This document shows positions 1-8,934 of a DNA stretch of 64,000 nucleotides, one piece after another; the stretch's first letter is position 1; every line of letters starts with the position of its first letter. The DNA is from Asaia bogorensis (GTDB lineage Bacteria > Pseudomonadota > Alphaproteobacteria > Acetobacterales > Acetobacteraceae). Both the position numbers and the translations under genes were made by a program. A model generated the notes under the pieces. It was not told where the DNA came from and did not search any database. It saw only the letters and a program-made list of their open reading frames with translations. Location of the stretch: assembly GCF_900465345.1 (NCBI RefSeq), contig NZ_UEGO01000004.1, positions 124,001-188,000 of the forward strand, in the 5' to 3' direction.

Positions 1-75
1 CCGGAGAAGTTTTTCACAGCACCCGATACGCCCCGTGCGCGCCAGTTTCTGGACCAGATGATTCACCACACGTGA
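1..75 (+). CDS. Amino-acid ABC transporter ATP-binding protein, C-terminal end (partial)
   Basis: The frame is open from the window edge to a TGA at 73-75 and encodes 24 residues ending in PEKFFTAPDTPRARQFLDQM and four more. The pattern of an FF followed by P-x-x-x-R-x-x-x-F-L closely resembles the extreme C-terminus of polar amino-acid ABC ATPases of the GlnQ/HisP type. The catalytic motifs lie outside the window, so the call rests on this tail alone. If correct, the transporter stands directly upstream of a TonB receptor and three enzymes read in the same direction and may feed them. Confidence 0.6.
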   Translation, partial: PEKFFTAPDTPRARQFLDQMIHHT

Positions 76-239
76 CAAAGGCGTCTCAAAGCGCATGATC
101 CCGGAAGATTTTCCATAAATTCCATGGATGATGCGATATGGGTAACGATCTGACAAAGTGAGGTTTGGTTTTTTTCAATCGAACATAAGGTCGTTTCGCC
201 TCTTCAATGACAGGGAAGCCACTGACGGGAGTCCTTTTC

Positions 240-2573
240 ATGATGACGCGCCTGCCCAAAGGATTTCGCCGCCTCACCAGCACGGCGCTTTCGCTCTCTG
301 CCGGGATCGTTCTGGCTGGCTCGGGATTGGACGGGTCCTGTATGGGCGGTGTGGCCCATGCAGCAGCAAGCCCGTACACCACGACACCCCATCATCCCCT
401 TCATGGCGCTGCCCCATCCCGCGCCATCCATACGCCGCGTAGCAGCACCCATGCCCGACGCCATGCAGCACCCCATTCCGGCCCGGAGGCCATTCAGGTC
501 ACGGGCTCACGCGCCCAGCGCTTCCTCACCACGGCAGCCACGGTCAACGTGCTGAGTGGCCGCGAGTTGCAGGAACTGCACATCACCAGCCCCAAGGATA
601 TTGCGGCCTACACGCCGGGCCTTACCGCCGTGAATGCGACGTCTGGTAGCACGCCTGTCTTCTCGATCCGAGGCATCGGGCTTGATGACTATACCGGCAA
701 CAACATGGGCGGGATCGGCATCTATCAGGATGGCGTTTTTGCCCCCTACCCCGTGTTCTATACAGGGCAGATGTTCGATACCCAGTCTGTCGCCGTCGAG
801 AAAGGGCCACAGGGCTTCGATTACGGGCGCAGCTCCACGGGCGGGAACATCGCGGTCGAGACGGTCAAACCCGACGGAAAATTCGGCGGTTATGTGGATT
901 GGGGCTATAGCAGCTATGGTACCAATACGGCGAGTGCAGCCGTCAATGTGCCGATCACCGACCGTATCCAGAACCGCACCGCCTTTTCCTATATCAATGG
1001 CGATGGCTGGCAGCGCGATATCCACACCAACAAACGCTATGGCTCGCAGGATCAGCTGGGCTTGCGCAATCTCACGCGCTTTCTGATCGATGACCGTTCC
1101 AGCCTGCTGCTAAACATCCACTATACGCGCGACAAGGGCATTTCAATGTCGCCGCAGGATACGGATGGCGATGCGGTCAATGGTTTTCCGACAGGAACGG
1201 TGGGTGTGGGGCCGAATGCATCCTATAACGCAGTCAATGTGGGCACGAACCGCGTAGGCCGTAACGAGAATGGCGGCGGCGTCTCGATCAATTACACCCA
1301 TGATTTCAACTGGGGGCAGTTCGTCTCGACCACCGCGTTCGACGCCTTCCGTCGCAGCGACTACGATAATTACGATGGTGAATCAATCAATGTCGGTGAT
1401 TATCACTGGAATGACACGTCCCTCGCCCAGTCCCATGACATGCATATCAAGATGGATCTGGCGAAACGTTTTCACCTGACGGTGGGGGTCTATGAATCCT
1501 GGGACAAGATCAACGGTGCCTATACGAGCTACCGTTCCTTTCTGCTCGGCGTGCCCAATGGCAATCTGACGGATCGCTTCGTGCAGCAGAATGTCTCGAC
1601 GGGGCTCTATATCAACACGGTCACCAATGTGCTGCGTAATCTCGATTTCATCGCCTCGGGCCGTTTCTCCTGGGATGATCGTGGCTTCAATGGCGGGACG
1701 ATCGATGATGCTGGCGCGCTGACGAGCAAGGGCGCCTATCTCTCACGCCTCGACACCACCCATTCCTATGCCCGCCTGACAGGGCGCGTGGGGCTGCGTT
1801 ACACCATCATGCCCGGCACACAGGTCTATGCCACCATTTCCAACGGCTACAAGGCGGGCGCCTATTTTGCGGCCCCCGTTTCTGCCCCTCAGGCGCTCGA
1901 TTATGTGCGTCCTGAAAACATGATCGCTTACGAAGTCGGCGCCAAGACCAGCCTGCTGCACAACCATGTGCAGATCGAAGGCGCACTGTTCGATTACGAA
2001 TATCACAACCGCCAGACGCTGTTCGTGGCTGAAATGCCCATGAACATCACCTCGCTCAGCCTTGGGCCTATCCCCCGTGCCCGTACCCGCGGCGGCGAAT
2101 TGTCGAGCACATTGCATGATCTGATCCCCAATCTCGATCTGCGCGGCTCCTTTGCCTATCTCGACGCGCAGGCCACCAATGCGGTGAATGATATCGGCGG
2201 TCTGCCGCTGCTTTCCTCGGTCACCGCTCATTCGGTGCTGCCTTTCGCCCCGCGCTTTTCCTGGAATGCCGTGGCACGTTATGGCATCGACCTGCCGCGC
2301 GCCTATCGCATGACGCTCCAGACCAGCTACACCTGGAAGGACAATATGCTGGTGGCCTTGGGTGACCCCAATGGCGTGACCGACAAGATCAGCTCTTTCG
2401 GGATGCGGATGGAGGTGGGGCCCAAAACCGGCAAATGGACGGCCGCCGTGTATGTGGACAACATGCTCAACAAGCACGGCAATACCTATTCCTTCACAGG
2501 CTCGGATAATTCACGCGTGCAGTTCCTTCAGACGCCACGCTGGATCGGCTGCGATCTGCGCTATAATTTCTGA
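240..2573 (+). CDS. TonB-dependent outer-membrane receptor
   Basis: This 777-residue protein starts with a long, basic, Ala-rich signal peptide. A plug domain follows (roughly residues 80-210: VTGS start, a YTPGLTA segment, SIRGIG, and an EKGPQGFDYGRSSTGGNI-like segment typical of plugs). The rest has the aromatic-rich alternating pattern of a 22-strand barrel and ends in LRYNF, with the terminal Phe needed for barrel assembly. The ATG at 240 is preferred over 207 because GGGAG lies 8 bases upstream. Such receptors import siderophores, cobalamin or small organic molecules using TonB energy. The substrate is not evident. Three enzyme genes follow 33 bases downstream on the same strand, so the ligand may be their substrate rather than iron. 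Confidence 0.9.
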   Translation: MMTRLPKGFRRLTSTALSLSAGIVLAGSGLDGSCMGGVAHAAASPYTTTPHHPLHGAAPSRAIHTPRSSTHARRHAAPHSGPEAIQVTGSRAQRFLTTAATVNVLSGRELQELHITSPKDIAAYTPGLTAVNATSGSTPVFSIRGIGLDDYTGNNMGGIGIYQDGVFAPYPVFYTGQMFDTQSVAVEKGPQGFDYGRSSTGGNIAVETVKPDGKFGGYVDWGYSSYGTNTASAAVNVPITDRIQNRTAFSYINGDGWQRDIHTNKRYGSQDQLGLRNLTRFLIDDRSSLLLNIHYTRDKGISMSPQDTDGDAVNGFPTGTVGVGPNASYNAVNVGTNRVGRNENGGGVSINYTHDFNWGQFVSTTAFDAFRRSDYDNYDGESINVGDYHWNDTSLAQSHDMHIKMDLAKRFHLTVGVYESWDKINGAYTSYRSFLLGVPNGNLTDRFVQQNVSTGLYINTVTNVLRNLDFIASGRFSWDDRGFNGGTIDDAGALTSKGAYLSRLDTTHSYARLTGRVGLRYTIMPGTQVYATISNGYKAGAYFAAPVSAPQALDYVRPENMIAYEVGAKTSLLHNHVQIEGALFDYEYHNRQTLFVAEMPMNITSLSLGPIPRARTRGGELSSTLHDLIPNLDLRGSFAYLDAQATNAVNDIGGLPLLSSVTAHSVLPFAPRFSWNAVARYGIDLPRAYRMTLQTSYTWKDNMLVALGDPNGVTDKISSFGMRMEVGPKTGKWTAAVYVDNMLNKHGNTYSFTGSDNSRVQFLQTPRWIGCDLRYNF

Positions 2574-2606
2574 TCCGACACAAGCATGACGGGAGACGAC
2601 ACGCCG

Positions 2607-3461
2607 ATGCGCCTCGACAGCTTCCTGACACTCTGGGGCGATACGCGTCCCTGGGTTGAGGCCATCGCCGATGCCCATCGTCGGGGTTATGACGGAATCG
2701 AGGCGCGTATTCCGGAACCGGAAAACCTCTCATCCTGTCGCATGGCCCTGCGCGATGCGGATTGCCCCTATATCGCCATCGCCCTGACCGGCGGCGGGGT
2801 CATCCCCCGCCAGTGCGCGACGCTGGACGACCATCTGGCCGATCTGGATGAGGCCCTCGGGCGCGCCGTGCTCCTCTCCCCCCGCTTCGTAAACGTGCTG
2901 GGCGGCAATGATCGCTGGAATACCGCGCTTCAGGCCGAATTCATCGGTCGTGCCCTGCATCTGGGACGGAAGCACGGGCTGACGCTCAGCTTCGAGACCC
3001 ATCGTGCCCGGCTCTGCGCCACGCCCTGGATCACGCGCGATGTTATCGCGCAAATACCCGAAGCGCTTTTTACCGCCGATATCAGCCATTGGGTGGTGAG
3101 CTGCGAAAGACTGCTCGATGACCCCTGCGATGACTTTAGTGAATTCATCGCGCGTGTGCATCACGTTCAGGCACGCGTAGGCTATGATCAGGGCCCGCAG
3201 GTCTCGCATCCGGCGGCACCTGAAAATCGCGCCGCACTCGATTTTCACCGTGATTTCTGGCGCCGAATCTGGGTGTCACAGCGCGCGCGGGGTTACGATG
3301 TCACGACGCTGACACCGGAATGTGGCCCCGATGGCTACACCCATACCTTGCCCTTCACCGATCTGCCCCTTGCCGACCGCCATGCCATGAATGACTGGCT
3401 CAGGCAGGATCAGGTCAGATCCTTTGCGGGGTGCTTCCCCGCCTCAGCAGGAGAGTCCTGA
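2607..3461 (+). CDS. Sugar phosphate isomerase/epimerase-like TIM-barrel protein
   Basis: The protein has 284 residues and fits the AP-endonuclease-2/xylose-isomerase-like barrel. Candidate metal ligands are visible at Glu130 (LSFETHR), Asp158 (TADISHW), a His in ARVHHVQ and a Glu in LTPECGPDGY. The family isomerises or epimerises sugars and related compounds in the cytoplasm. The start at 2607 is chosen over the ATG at 2586 because GGGAGA (2591-2596) sits ten bases before it. The stop is followed after one base by the next gene, so the three enzymes are probably one transcript. The exact substrate cannot be read from the sequence. Confidence 0.8.
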   Translation: MRLDSFLTLWGDTRPWVEAIADAHRRGYDGIEARIPEPENLSSCRMALRDADCPYIAIALTGGGVIPRQCATLDDHLADLDEALGRAVLLSPRFVNVLGGNDRWNTALQAEFIGRALHLGRKHGLTLSFETHRARLCATPWITRDVIAQIPEALFTADISHWVVSCERLLDDPCDDFSEFIARVHHVQARVGYDQGPQVSHPAAPENRAALDFHRDFWRRIWVSQRARGYDVTTLTPECGPDGYTHTLPFTDLPLADRHAMNDWLRQDQVRSFAGCFPASAGES

Positions 3462-3462
3462 C

Positions 3463-4497
3463 ATGACAGAAGAGACGTTCACGTCCATTCCGGTGATCGA
3501 TATTGCCGGGCTGTATTCGGCGGACAAGACCGATCGTCAGAAAGTGGCGGCGGCGCTGCACGAAGCGGCCAGCAGGATCGGGTTTTTCTATATTGCCGGT
3601 CATCGCGTCGCGCCCGAACTCATCGCCGATCTGCGCCAGGCGGCGAAGGATTTCTTCTCCCAGCCTCTGGAGGAGAAAATGAAGCGCTATATTGGCAGTT
3701 CCGCCTCTCATAAGGGCTTCGTTCCGGAAGGGGAGGAAATCTATAACAAATCCCGACCCGACCATAAGGAAGCCTTCGATATCGGCTTTGAAGTTCCTGC
3801 CGATCATCCTCTGGTTCAGGCCGGAACGCCGCTTCTCGGTCCTAATAACTGGCCCGAAATCCCGCTGTTCCGCGAGCGGGCGAGCGCCTATTACAAGGCC
3901 GTTTTCGAGCTGGGGCGTGTGTTGTTTCGTGGTTTCGCCCTCGCGCTGGGGCTCGATGAACATAGTTTCGACGATGTGGCGCAATTCCCTCCCTCAAAGC
4001 TGCGCATGATCCATTATCCCTTCGATGGTGAGGCTCATGATGCACCGGGCATTGGCGCGCATACCGATTATGAGTGCTTCACCATCCTGCTGGCCGATCA
4101 GCCGGGTCTGGAAGTGTTGAATGGCAAGGGTGAGTGGATCGACGCACCGCCCATTTCGGGGAGCTTTGTGGTCAATATCGGCGATATGCTCGAAATGATG
4201 ACGGCGGGGGCTTTTGTCGCCACCGCCCATCGCGTGCGCAGCGTGAAGGAGGAACGCTATTCCTTCCCGCTTTTCTATGCCTGCGATTATCATCACGAAA
4301 TCCGCCCCCTCCCCGCCTTCGAGAAGGGCGACACCGCCTATGAGGCCGTGAAAATCGGCGATCACATGTGGGCGCAGGCCATGCAGACCTATTCCTACCT
4401 CATCGCCAAACGCGAGCGCGGTGAAATTGCCTTGCCTGAGGGAACACGACGCACCAATACATTCGGGCATTTCAGCAAGACCGGAGTGACCGCATGA
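3463..4497 (+). CDS. 2-oxoglutarate/Fe(II)-dependent oxygenase, isopenicillin N synthase family
   Basis: The 344-residue protein has the DIOX_N region at the start (SIPVIDIAGL) and the 2OG-Fe(II) jelly roll behind it. The iron triad is complete: His200 and Asp202 in GAHTDYE, and His256 in TAHRV. Arg265-Tyr-Ser267 is the RxS motif that holds 2-oxoglutarate. These enzymes hydroxylate or oxidatively cleave small molecules. The ATG at 3463 is preceded by GGAGAG. Its stop overlaps the next start (ATGA), which implies translational coupling with the aldolase-like gene. In bacteria the family is often of unknown substrate. Here the neighbours (TonB receptor, amino-acid ABC ATPase) suggest scavenging of an external organic compound, which is inference. 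Confidence 0.9.
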   Translation: MTEETFTSIPVIDIAGLYSADKTDRQKVAAALHEAASRIGFFYIAGHRVAPELIADLRQAAKDFFSQPLEEKMKRYIGSSASHKGFVPEGEEIYNKSRPDHKEAFDIGFEVPADHPLVQAGTPLLGPNNWPEIPLFRERASAYYKAVFELGRVLFRGFALALGLDEHSFDDVAQFPPSKLRMIHYPFDGEAHDAPGIGAHTDYECFTILLADQPGLEVLNGKGEWIDAPPISGSFVVNIGDMLEMMTAGAFVATAHRVRSVKEERYSFPLFYACDYHHEIRPLPAFEKGDTAYEAVKIGDHMWAQAMQTYSYLIAKRERGEIALPEGTRRTNTFGHFSKTGVTA

Positions 4498-5228
4498 CCG
4501 CCCAGACCGAAAAGGAATTGCGCGAGGAACTGGCCGCCGCCTATCGGCTCTACGCGCAGTTCGGCCTGACCGACATGGTCTACACCCATCTCTCCGTGCG
4601 TCTGCCCGGAGAGGGGCATCGCTTTCTGGTCAATCCCTACGGGCTGCTTTTCGAGGAGATCACGGCAAGCTCGCTCGTGGTGGTCGATTCAGAAGGGCAC
4701 CCCCAGCAGGAGACGAGCTGGCCGGTCAATCCGGCTGGGTTCGTGATCCATTCCGCCGTGCACCGGGCCCATCCCGAGGCAGACTGCGTGATGCACAGCC
4801 ACACGCTCGCGGGCATGGCCATTGCCGCGCAGGAGGAGGGTATCCTGCCCCTGAATCAGATCAATATGGAGTTCTACGGGCGCATCGGCTTTCACCCCTA
4901 TGAGGGCATTGCGGCAGACGACAATCTAAGCGAGCGCGAGCGTCTGGTGCGCGATCTGGGCGACAATATGGGGCTGATTCTGCAAAATCACGGTCTGCTG
5001 ACCATTGGAAGCACTGTGGCTCAGGCCTTTTACCGCATGTATTATCTGGAACAGGCCTGCCGCGTGCAGCTGGCCGCGCAATCGACCGGGGCCAGGCTGC
5101 ATTGCCCGAGCGAGGCCGAGGTGCTGCGTGCGCGCCAGCAATTCGAGACAGACCCCGATCAGGGTCAGATGATCTGGAAGGCCCTGCGCCGCAAGCTGGA
5201 TCGTGAACAACCGGATTACAAGAACTGA
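4494..5228 (+). CDS. Class II aldolase/adducin family protein
   Basis: The 244-residue protein shows the zinc-binding His101-x-His103 (VMHSHTLAG) and His166 (LQNHGLLT) of the fuculose-phosphate aldolase family. In true aldolases a catalytic glutamate lies about 20 residues before the HxH pair, in an S-E-W-like segment. Here that position reads P-A-G-F (residues 80-83), without an acid. The protein may therefore bind metal but catalyse a different reaction, such as decarboxylation or a retro-aldol step with another base. It overlaps the oxygenase gene by four bases and closes the operon, followed by hairpins and a terminator. Confidence 0.85.
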   Translation: MTAQTEKELREELAAAYRLYAQFGLTDMVYTHLSVRLPGEGHRFLVNPYGLLFEEITASSLVVVDSEGHPQQETSWPVNPAGFVIHSAVHRAHPEADCVMHSHTLAGMAIAAQEEGILPLNQINMEFYGRIGFHPYEGIAADDNLSERERLVRDLGDNMGLILQNHGLLTIGSTVAQAFYRMYYLEQACRVQLAAQSTGARLHCPSEAEVLRARQQFETDPDQGQMIWKALRRKLDREQPDYKN

Positions 5229-5381
5229 GTCAGGGAACGCGCCCTTTGCAGGGCATAAGGCAACCGCTCGAAAGTTAGTCGCCCTCACAAGACGCCCATC
5301 CGGAAGTCCATTCCATGGGGCGCTTCCCATGGCTCTTATCCGGGCCTTGCGCCCGGAGCTTGAGAGCGGCCCAGAATGTAA

Positions 5382-5415
5382 AAAACCCTCCGGGCCGCGA
5401 AGTCCGGAGGGTTTT
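5382..5415. terminator. Bidirectional rho-independent terminator
   Basis: CCCTCCGG (5386-5393) pairs with CCGGAGGG (5404-5411), with five A before and four T after, so it can work on both strands between the convergent operon and the TonB receptor gene. Two further hairpins lie just before it: CCATGGG/CCCATGG at 5313-5332 and CGGGC/GCCCG at 5341-5355. Confidence 0.85.
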
Positions 5416-5437
5416 CCATGTCAGACGAGCGGGAGGA

Positions 5438-8400
5438 TCAGAGAACGACCTTCACGCCGAACTGGAAGGAGCGAAGAACGACACCGTTCTGGGTCCAGGA
5501 AGAGTTGTAGAGGTAACCGCCATAGGTGCCGAAATCGTAAGGCGATTTGAAGCCAAGCAGGTTGTAGACGTTGGCATAGGCGCTCCAACGGCGGTTGAAC
5601 TGATAGTTCACCGTCAGGTCGACATCCCAGAAGCCCTTGACCTTGCACTGACCCAGCGGAACGAAGCTGCTCGACTGGAGCGCATCCGCGCAATTACCTG
5701 CCGTGCCAGATCCGGTCTGGTCTTCAGCCGTCGTACGATAGCCGCTGGTGTAATAGACCGTCGGCGTGACAGCCAGCTTGCGCCATGACAGCGTGTTGGA
5801 CCAGTTGGCGCGCCAGCGGGGCGTTCCCGAGGCCGAAACCGCACCATACGGCCCAAGCGTTCCGGCAAAGCGATAGACCGAGCCATCCGGATTGGTCAGG
5901 TTCATGCGACGAACGAAGGTCGCTGTGCCCTTGCTGTACCAGTGGACTTCATGAAACACGCCAGGAAGCTGCGTATTGGCTTCGAAGGACAGGTCGAATC
6001 CGTCAGTCACGAGCTTGTTCGTGTTCACGTAGCCCAGATTGATGATGCCGGGGCGCAGCTGGCCTGTGGGGTTCTGCGGATCGGCAATATCCGGCGTAAC
6101 CGTCACACCTGTCGGGAGGGCTTCGCCTGCGAGATAGGCATTGGCCACGTTGGTGGTGCCAACGGGGTTAGGCGCGATGTAGTGGTTCTTGCGGATATAA
6201 TAGTAATCCGCCATCAGGGTCAGCCAGCGGGTCGGACGGAAGATCGGCCCACCCGAGAAGTTGGTTGATGTCTCAGGACGCAAATTCGGATTACCGGCTG
6301 TGTTCGAGCCAATATAGTAGTTCTGCGCGTAGTTGTTGGGCGTGCCGTTGGCGTTCAGATGCTGGCTGATGAAGTTGGCATTATTGGGCGTGTAGGTGGT
6401 GTAGCCCACATTCGACCCGCCTGTTTCAGCAAAGCTGGGGACGCGGAAGCCCTTCTGGAACGTACCACGGAGGGTCAGCTTTTCGGTCGGCTTGAACTGC
6501 ACACCAAATTTCGGTGAGAAATGGCTGAAGCCTTCGGAATAATGATCGTAACGGCCCGAAGCATCGGCGCTCAGCATCTTCACGATCGGCGCCTCAGCCT
6601 GGAAGAAGGCTGATTCAACCCAGCGGCTGCCCTGGGCGTTCACCGGATTGATATAGCCTGTGTACTGGTTAGCGGGATTGGCCGTATCAAGCGGGTTGGC
6701 ATTCGGATCGTTCAGGGCTTCGTAACGGACGTTGCCGCCGATGGCGAGCTTGGCCATACCACCCGGCAGATGGAACAGCCCCTTGCTGAGCGTGGCTTCG
6801 CCTGAATATTCCTGTGTGCGCGCATTGATGACATTGCGCGGCGCGATGGCGTTCAGCACCGATTGCGAATTCTGCGACGGATCCACGAAATTGTAGCTGC
6901 CGCTGGTGATCGCGTTCTGAATGCCGGAAATGGTCGGCACGCCCGTGATCGTCTGGTTCAGCAGCGTGTTCATACCAACGAAGTTGACGTCGTAATTCCA
7001 GTCCGAACCCCAGCGCGACGGATGCCAGCCATTGTAGCGCACCGAACCACGGAAGTTCTGGCTCGTATCCATGGTGGTCGGAATCAGATCGCCAAAGCGG
7101 TAATTGACCTGAGCCTGCTCACCCTGTGCGGCATAGGGGTTGTTCGGGTTGAGCGAGCCATCAGCCAGATAGACAGGTAGATAGGTGTTCTGCGCCGTCG
7201 CCAGCTTCGCCTGGCTGTAAGACGTGCTGCCATAGGTCGAATAGGGCGTACCAGTAATGATGGAACGCGCCTGCGACCAGGTGAACATGGCTGTCAGCTG
7301 TGAACGCTCGGTGACATTGGCCGTGAAATGAGCCGTGGCACTGACGCGACGCAGATCAGGCGCGACCTGTGCGTATTTCTGTGTGTTCCACGAGCAGGCC
7401 TGGCTTATGCCGGTGCTTCCGCCAACAGTTCCCGAGACCAGGCCATCGAGGCCACGGCAGCCTGCCTGCTGGTTCAGAAGCGACCACGGTGCAGTATTCG
7501 TGCCACTACCCGAAACAGGGCGGACGATCGCTACGGTCGACGGTGCGAAATTGGTGATCGAGCCACCCGAGACGATGTTATCGTTACCGTTGCTGCCACC
7601 AATTCCTGTCAGATCACCATTGTTATACGGTGAATTGAGCTGACGGTAATAGAGCGGATCGTCCTGCTGATATTCCGAGTTGATGTAGAAGTTATAGCCG
7701 TCCTTGTGCAGGTCACCATGCCCCCAGGTGGCATAGAGGCGCTGATGCCCCGCATCGCCACGCTGTGTCAGGCCACCTTCGGCGTTACCCTCGAAACCCT
7801 TGATTTCCTTGCGGGTAATCATGTTGACCACACCGGCAACGGCGTCAGCACCATAGGTTGCCGAGCCGCCATCCTGCAGCACGTCCACGCCCTGCATGAT
7901 GGATTGGGGCATCCAGTTGGTGTCGACAAAGTTGCGCTCGCCGTCATCGGCCAGCGGATAGTACGACAGGCGCTGCCCATCCATGAGGACCAGGGTCGAA
8001 TCCGTGCTGAGACCGCGGAGCGACGGAGCCGATGCACCGGCGGCAAAGCCACCACCCGCCGACCAGGCATTGGTCAGATTACCTGCACCGTTGGAAGACA
8101 GAAGCTGCAGCGCATCGGTCACGGTCTTGATGCCGCGCTGCTGCATGTCCTTCATGGTGATGTGCGTGATCGGTGACGCACTGGTCGTGTTCGGATCGCG
8201 GAACAGCGAGCCCGTCACCATGATGGTTTCGGGGCGCGAGGTCGCAGGAGCGTCCCCAACCGGTGCGGAAACAGCCCTGGCGCGCGTCGAGCGGCTCTGG
8301 GCATTGACCTTCACCTTGCTTTTGGCAGGAGCCTTGGCGGCGTTGGCAGGGATTGTCGATGTTTCAGGGGCCGAAACACTCTGTGCCCGTGCGTCACTGA

Positions 8401-8533
8401 CAAAATGCAACAGAGCGACACAGGCTGTGGCACTCATGAGACCGGCGGCAAGCGGTCGCTTGCGTCGGGTTGACGGGGCGACGAGCGGGTCATGGCGACC
8501 CGAATCGTGCGTCTCTCTTGGGAGCAGCGTCAT
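5438..8533 (-). CDS. Large TonB-dependent receptor
   Basis: The 1031-residue outer-membrane receptor has a long basic leader (hydrophobic stretch about residues 27-50, cleavage near SDARAQ), then a plug with TIMVTGS, a VTDALQLLSSNGAG segment, SLRGLSTDSTLVLMDGQRL and YGADAVAGVVN. A long barrel rich in Tyr/Asn/Gly follows. The size and the LRGL-x-x-x-x-x-LVL-x-DGQR pattern resemble receptors often annotated for vitamin B12 or large organic substrates. The ATG at 8533 is preferred over the upstream TTG at 8548. No partner gene is adjacent, so the ligand is unknown. A terminator at 5382-5415 closes the unit. Confidence 0.92.
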   Translation of the reverse strand: MTLLPRETHDSGRHDPLVAPSTRRKRPLAAGLMSATACVALLHFVSDARAQSVSAPETSTIPANAAKAPAKSKVKVNAQSRSTRARAVSAPVGDAPATSRPETIMVTGSLFRDPNTTSASPITHITMKDMQQRGIKTVTDALQLLSSNGAGNLTNAWSAGGGFAAGASAPSLRGLSTDSTLVLMDGQRLSYYPLADDGERNFVDTNWMPQSIMQGVDVLQDGGSATYGADAVAGVVNMITRKEIKGFEGNAEGGLTQRGDAGHQRLYATWGHGDLHKDGYNFYINSEYQQDDPLYYRQLNSPYNNGDLTGIGGSNGNDNIVSGGSITNFAPSTVAIVRPVSGSGTNTAPWSLLNQQAGCRGLDGLVSGTVGGSTGISQACSWNTQKYAQVAPDLRRVSATAHFTANVTERSQLTAMFTWSQARSIITGTPYSTYGSTSYSQAKLATAQNTYLPVYLADGSLNPNNPYAAQGEQAQVNYRFGDLIPTTMDTSQNFRGSVRYNGWHPSRWGSDWNYDVNFVGMNTLLNQTITGVPTISGIQNAITSGSYNFVDPSQNSQSVLNAIAPRNVINARTQEYSGEATLSKGLFHLPGGMAKLAIGGNVRYEALNDPNANPLDTANPANQYTGYINPVNAQGSRWVESAFFQAEAPIVKMLSADASGRYDHYSEGFSHFSPKFGVQFKPTEKLTLRGTFQKGFRVPSFAETGGSNVGYTTYTPNNANFISQHLNANGTPNNYAQNYYIGSNTAGNPNLRPETSTNFSGGPIFRPTRWLTLMADYYYIRKNHYIAPNPVGTTNVANAYLAGEALPTGVTVTPDIADPQNPTGQLRPGIINLGYVNTNKLVTDGFDLSFEANTQLPGVFHEVHWYSKGTATFVRRMNLTNPDGSVYRFAGTLGPYGAVSASGTPRWRANWSNTLSWRKLAVTPTVYYTSGYRTTAEDQTGSGTAGNCADALQSSSFVPLGQCKVKGFWDVDLTVNYQFNRRWSAYANVYNLLGFKSPYDFGTYGGYLYNSSWTQNGVVLRSFQFGVKVVL

Positions 8534-8873
8534 GGAACGTTCCGTCAAAATGGGTTAATTCGCGATATTACGCATCGCAACGTTCCCAAGCCGTAACGGA
8601 AGATTGTTAACGCCCGCAAGGCGCGTTACATTTATATTACATAGTTCGAGCAATGCTGTGCAACAAAGTCACACTGCCTGAAGCACCGTTACCAATCAGA
8701 AATCATTTTCTGTCAGTTACTTACAACGATCACAGATCATCGGGCTCTCGGGTGGCTCAGCTCTATTTCGAGAAAAACCGAAATTTTTGGGAACCATTAA
8801 TCTTTAACCATTGACAGGAGCACACATCATTCCCCTGCGCGACCATCAGCATGAATGGGGGTCGCATGAAACA
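8534..8873. other. Intergenic region upstream of the large TonB receptor
   Basis: No convincing gene is seen. The segment 8550-8820 is more AT-rich than its surroundings and must hold the promoter of the receptor gene, read on the minus strand. I could not identify a Fur-like or other clear operator. Confidence 0.5.
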
Positions 8874-8905
8874 AAAAAGGCGGGGGTTCGCGCCCCGCCT
8901 TTTTC
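8874..8905 (-). terminator. Rho-independent terminator of the polyol permease gene
   Basis: GGCGGGG (8879-8885) pairs with CCCCGCC (8893-8899). Read on the minus strand, the stem is followed by six T. It lies 30 bases past the permease stop codon. Confidence 0.88.
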
Positions 8906-8934
8906 TCCTTCGTCTCAAGAAGGAAACCGGTCAC

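Noticed and set aside
1743-2477. Open frame of 244 codons opposite the first TonB receptor
   Set aside because: Shadow of the receptor barrel; starts and ends without signals.
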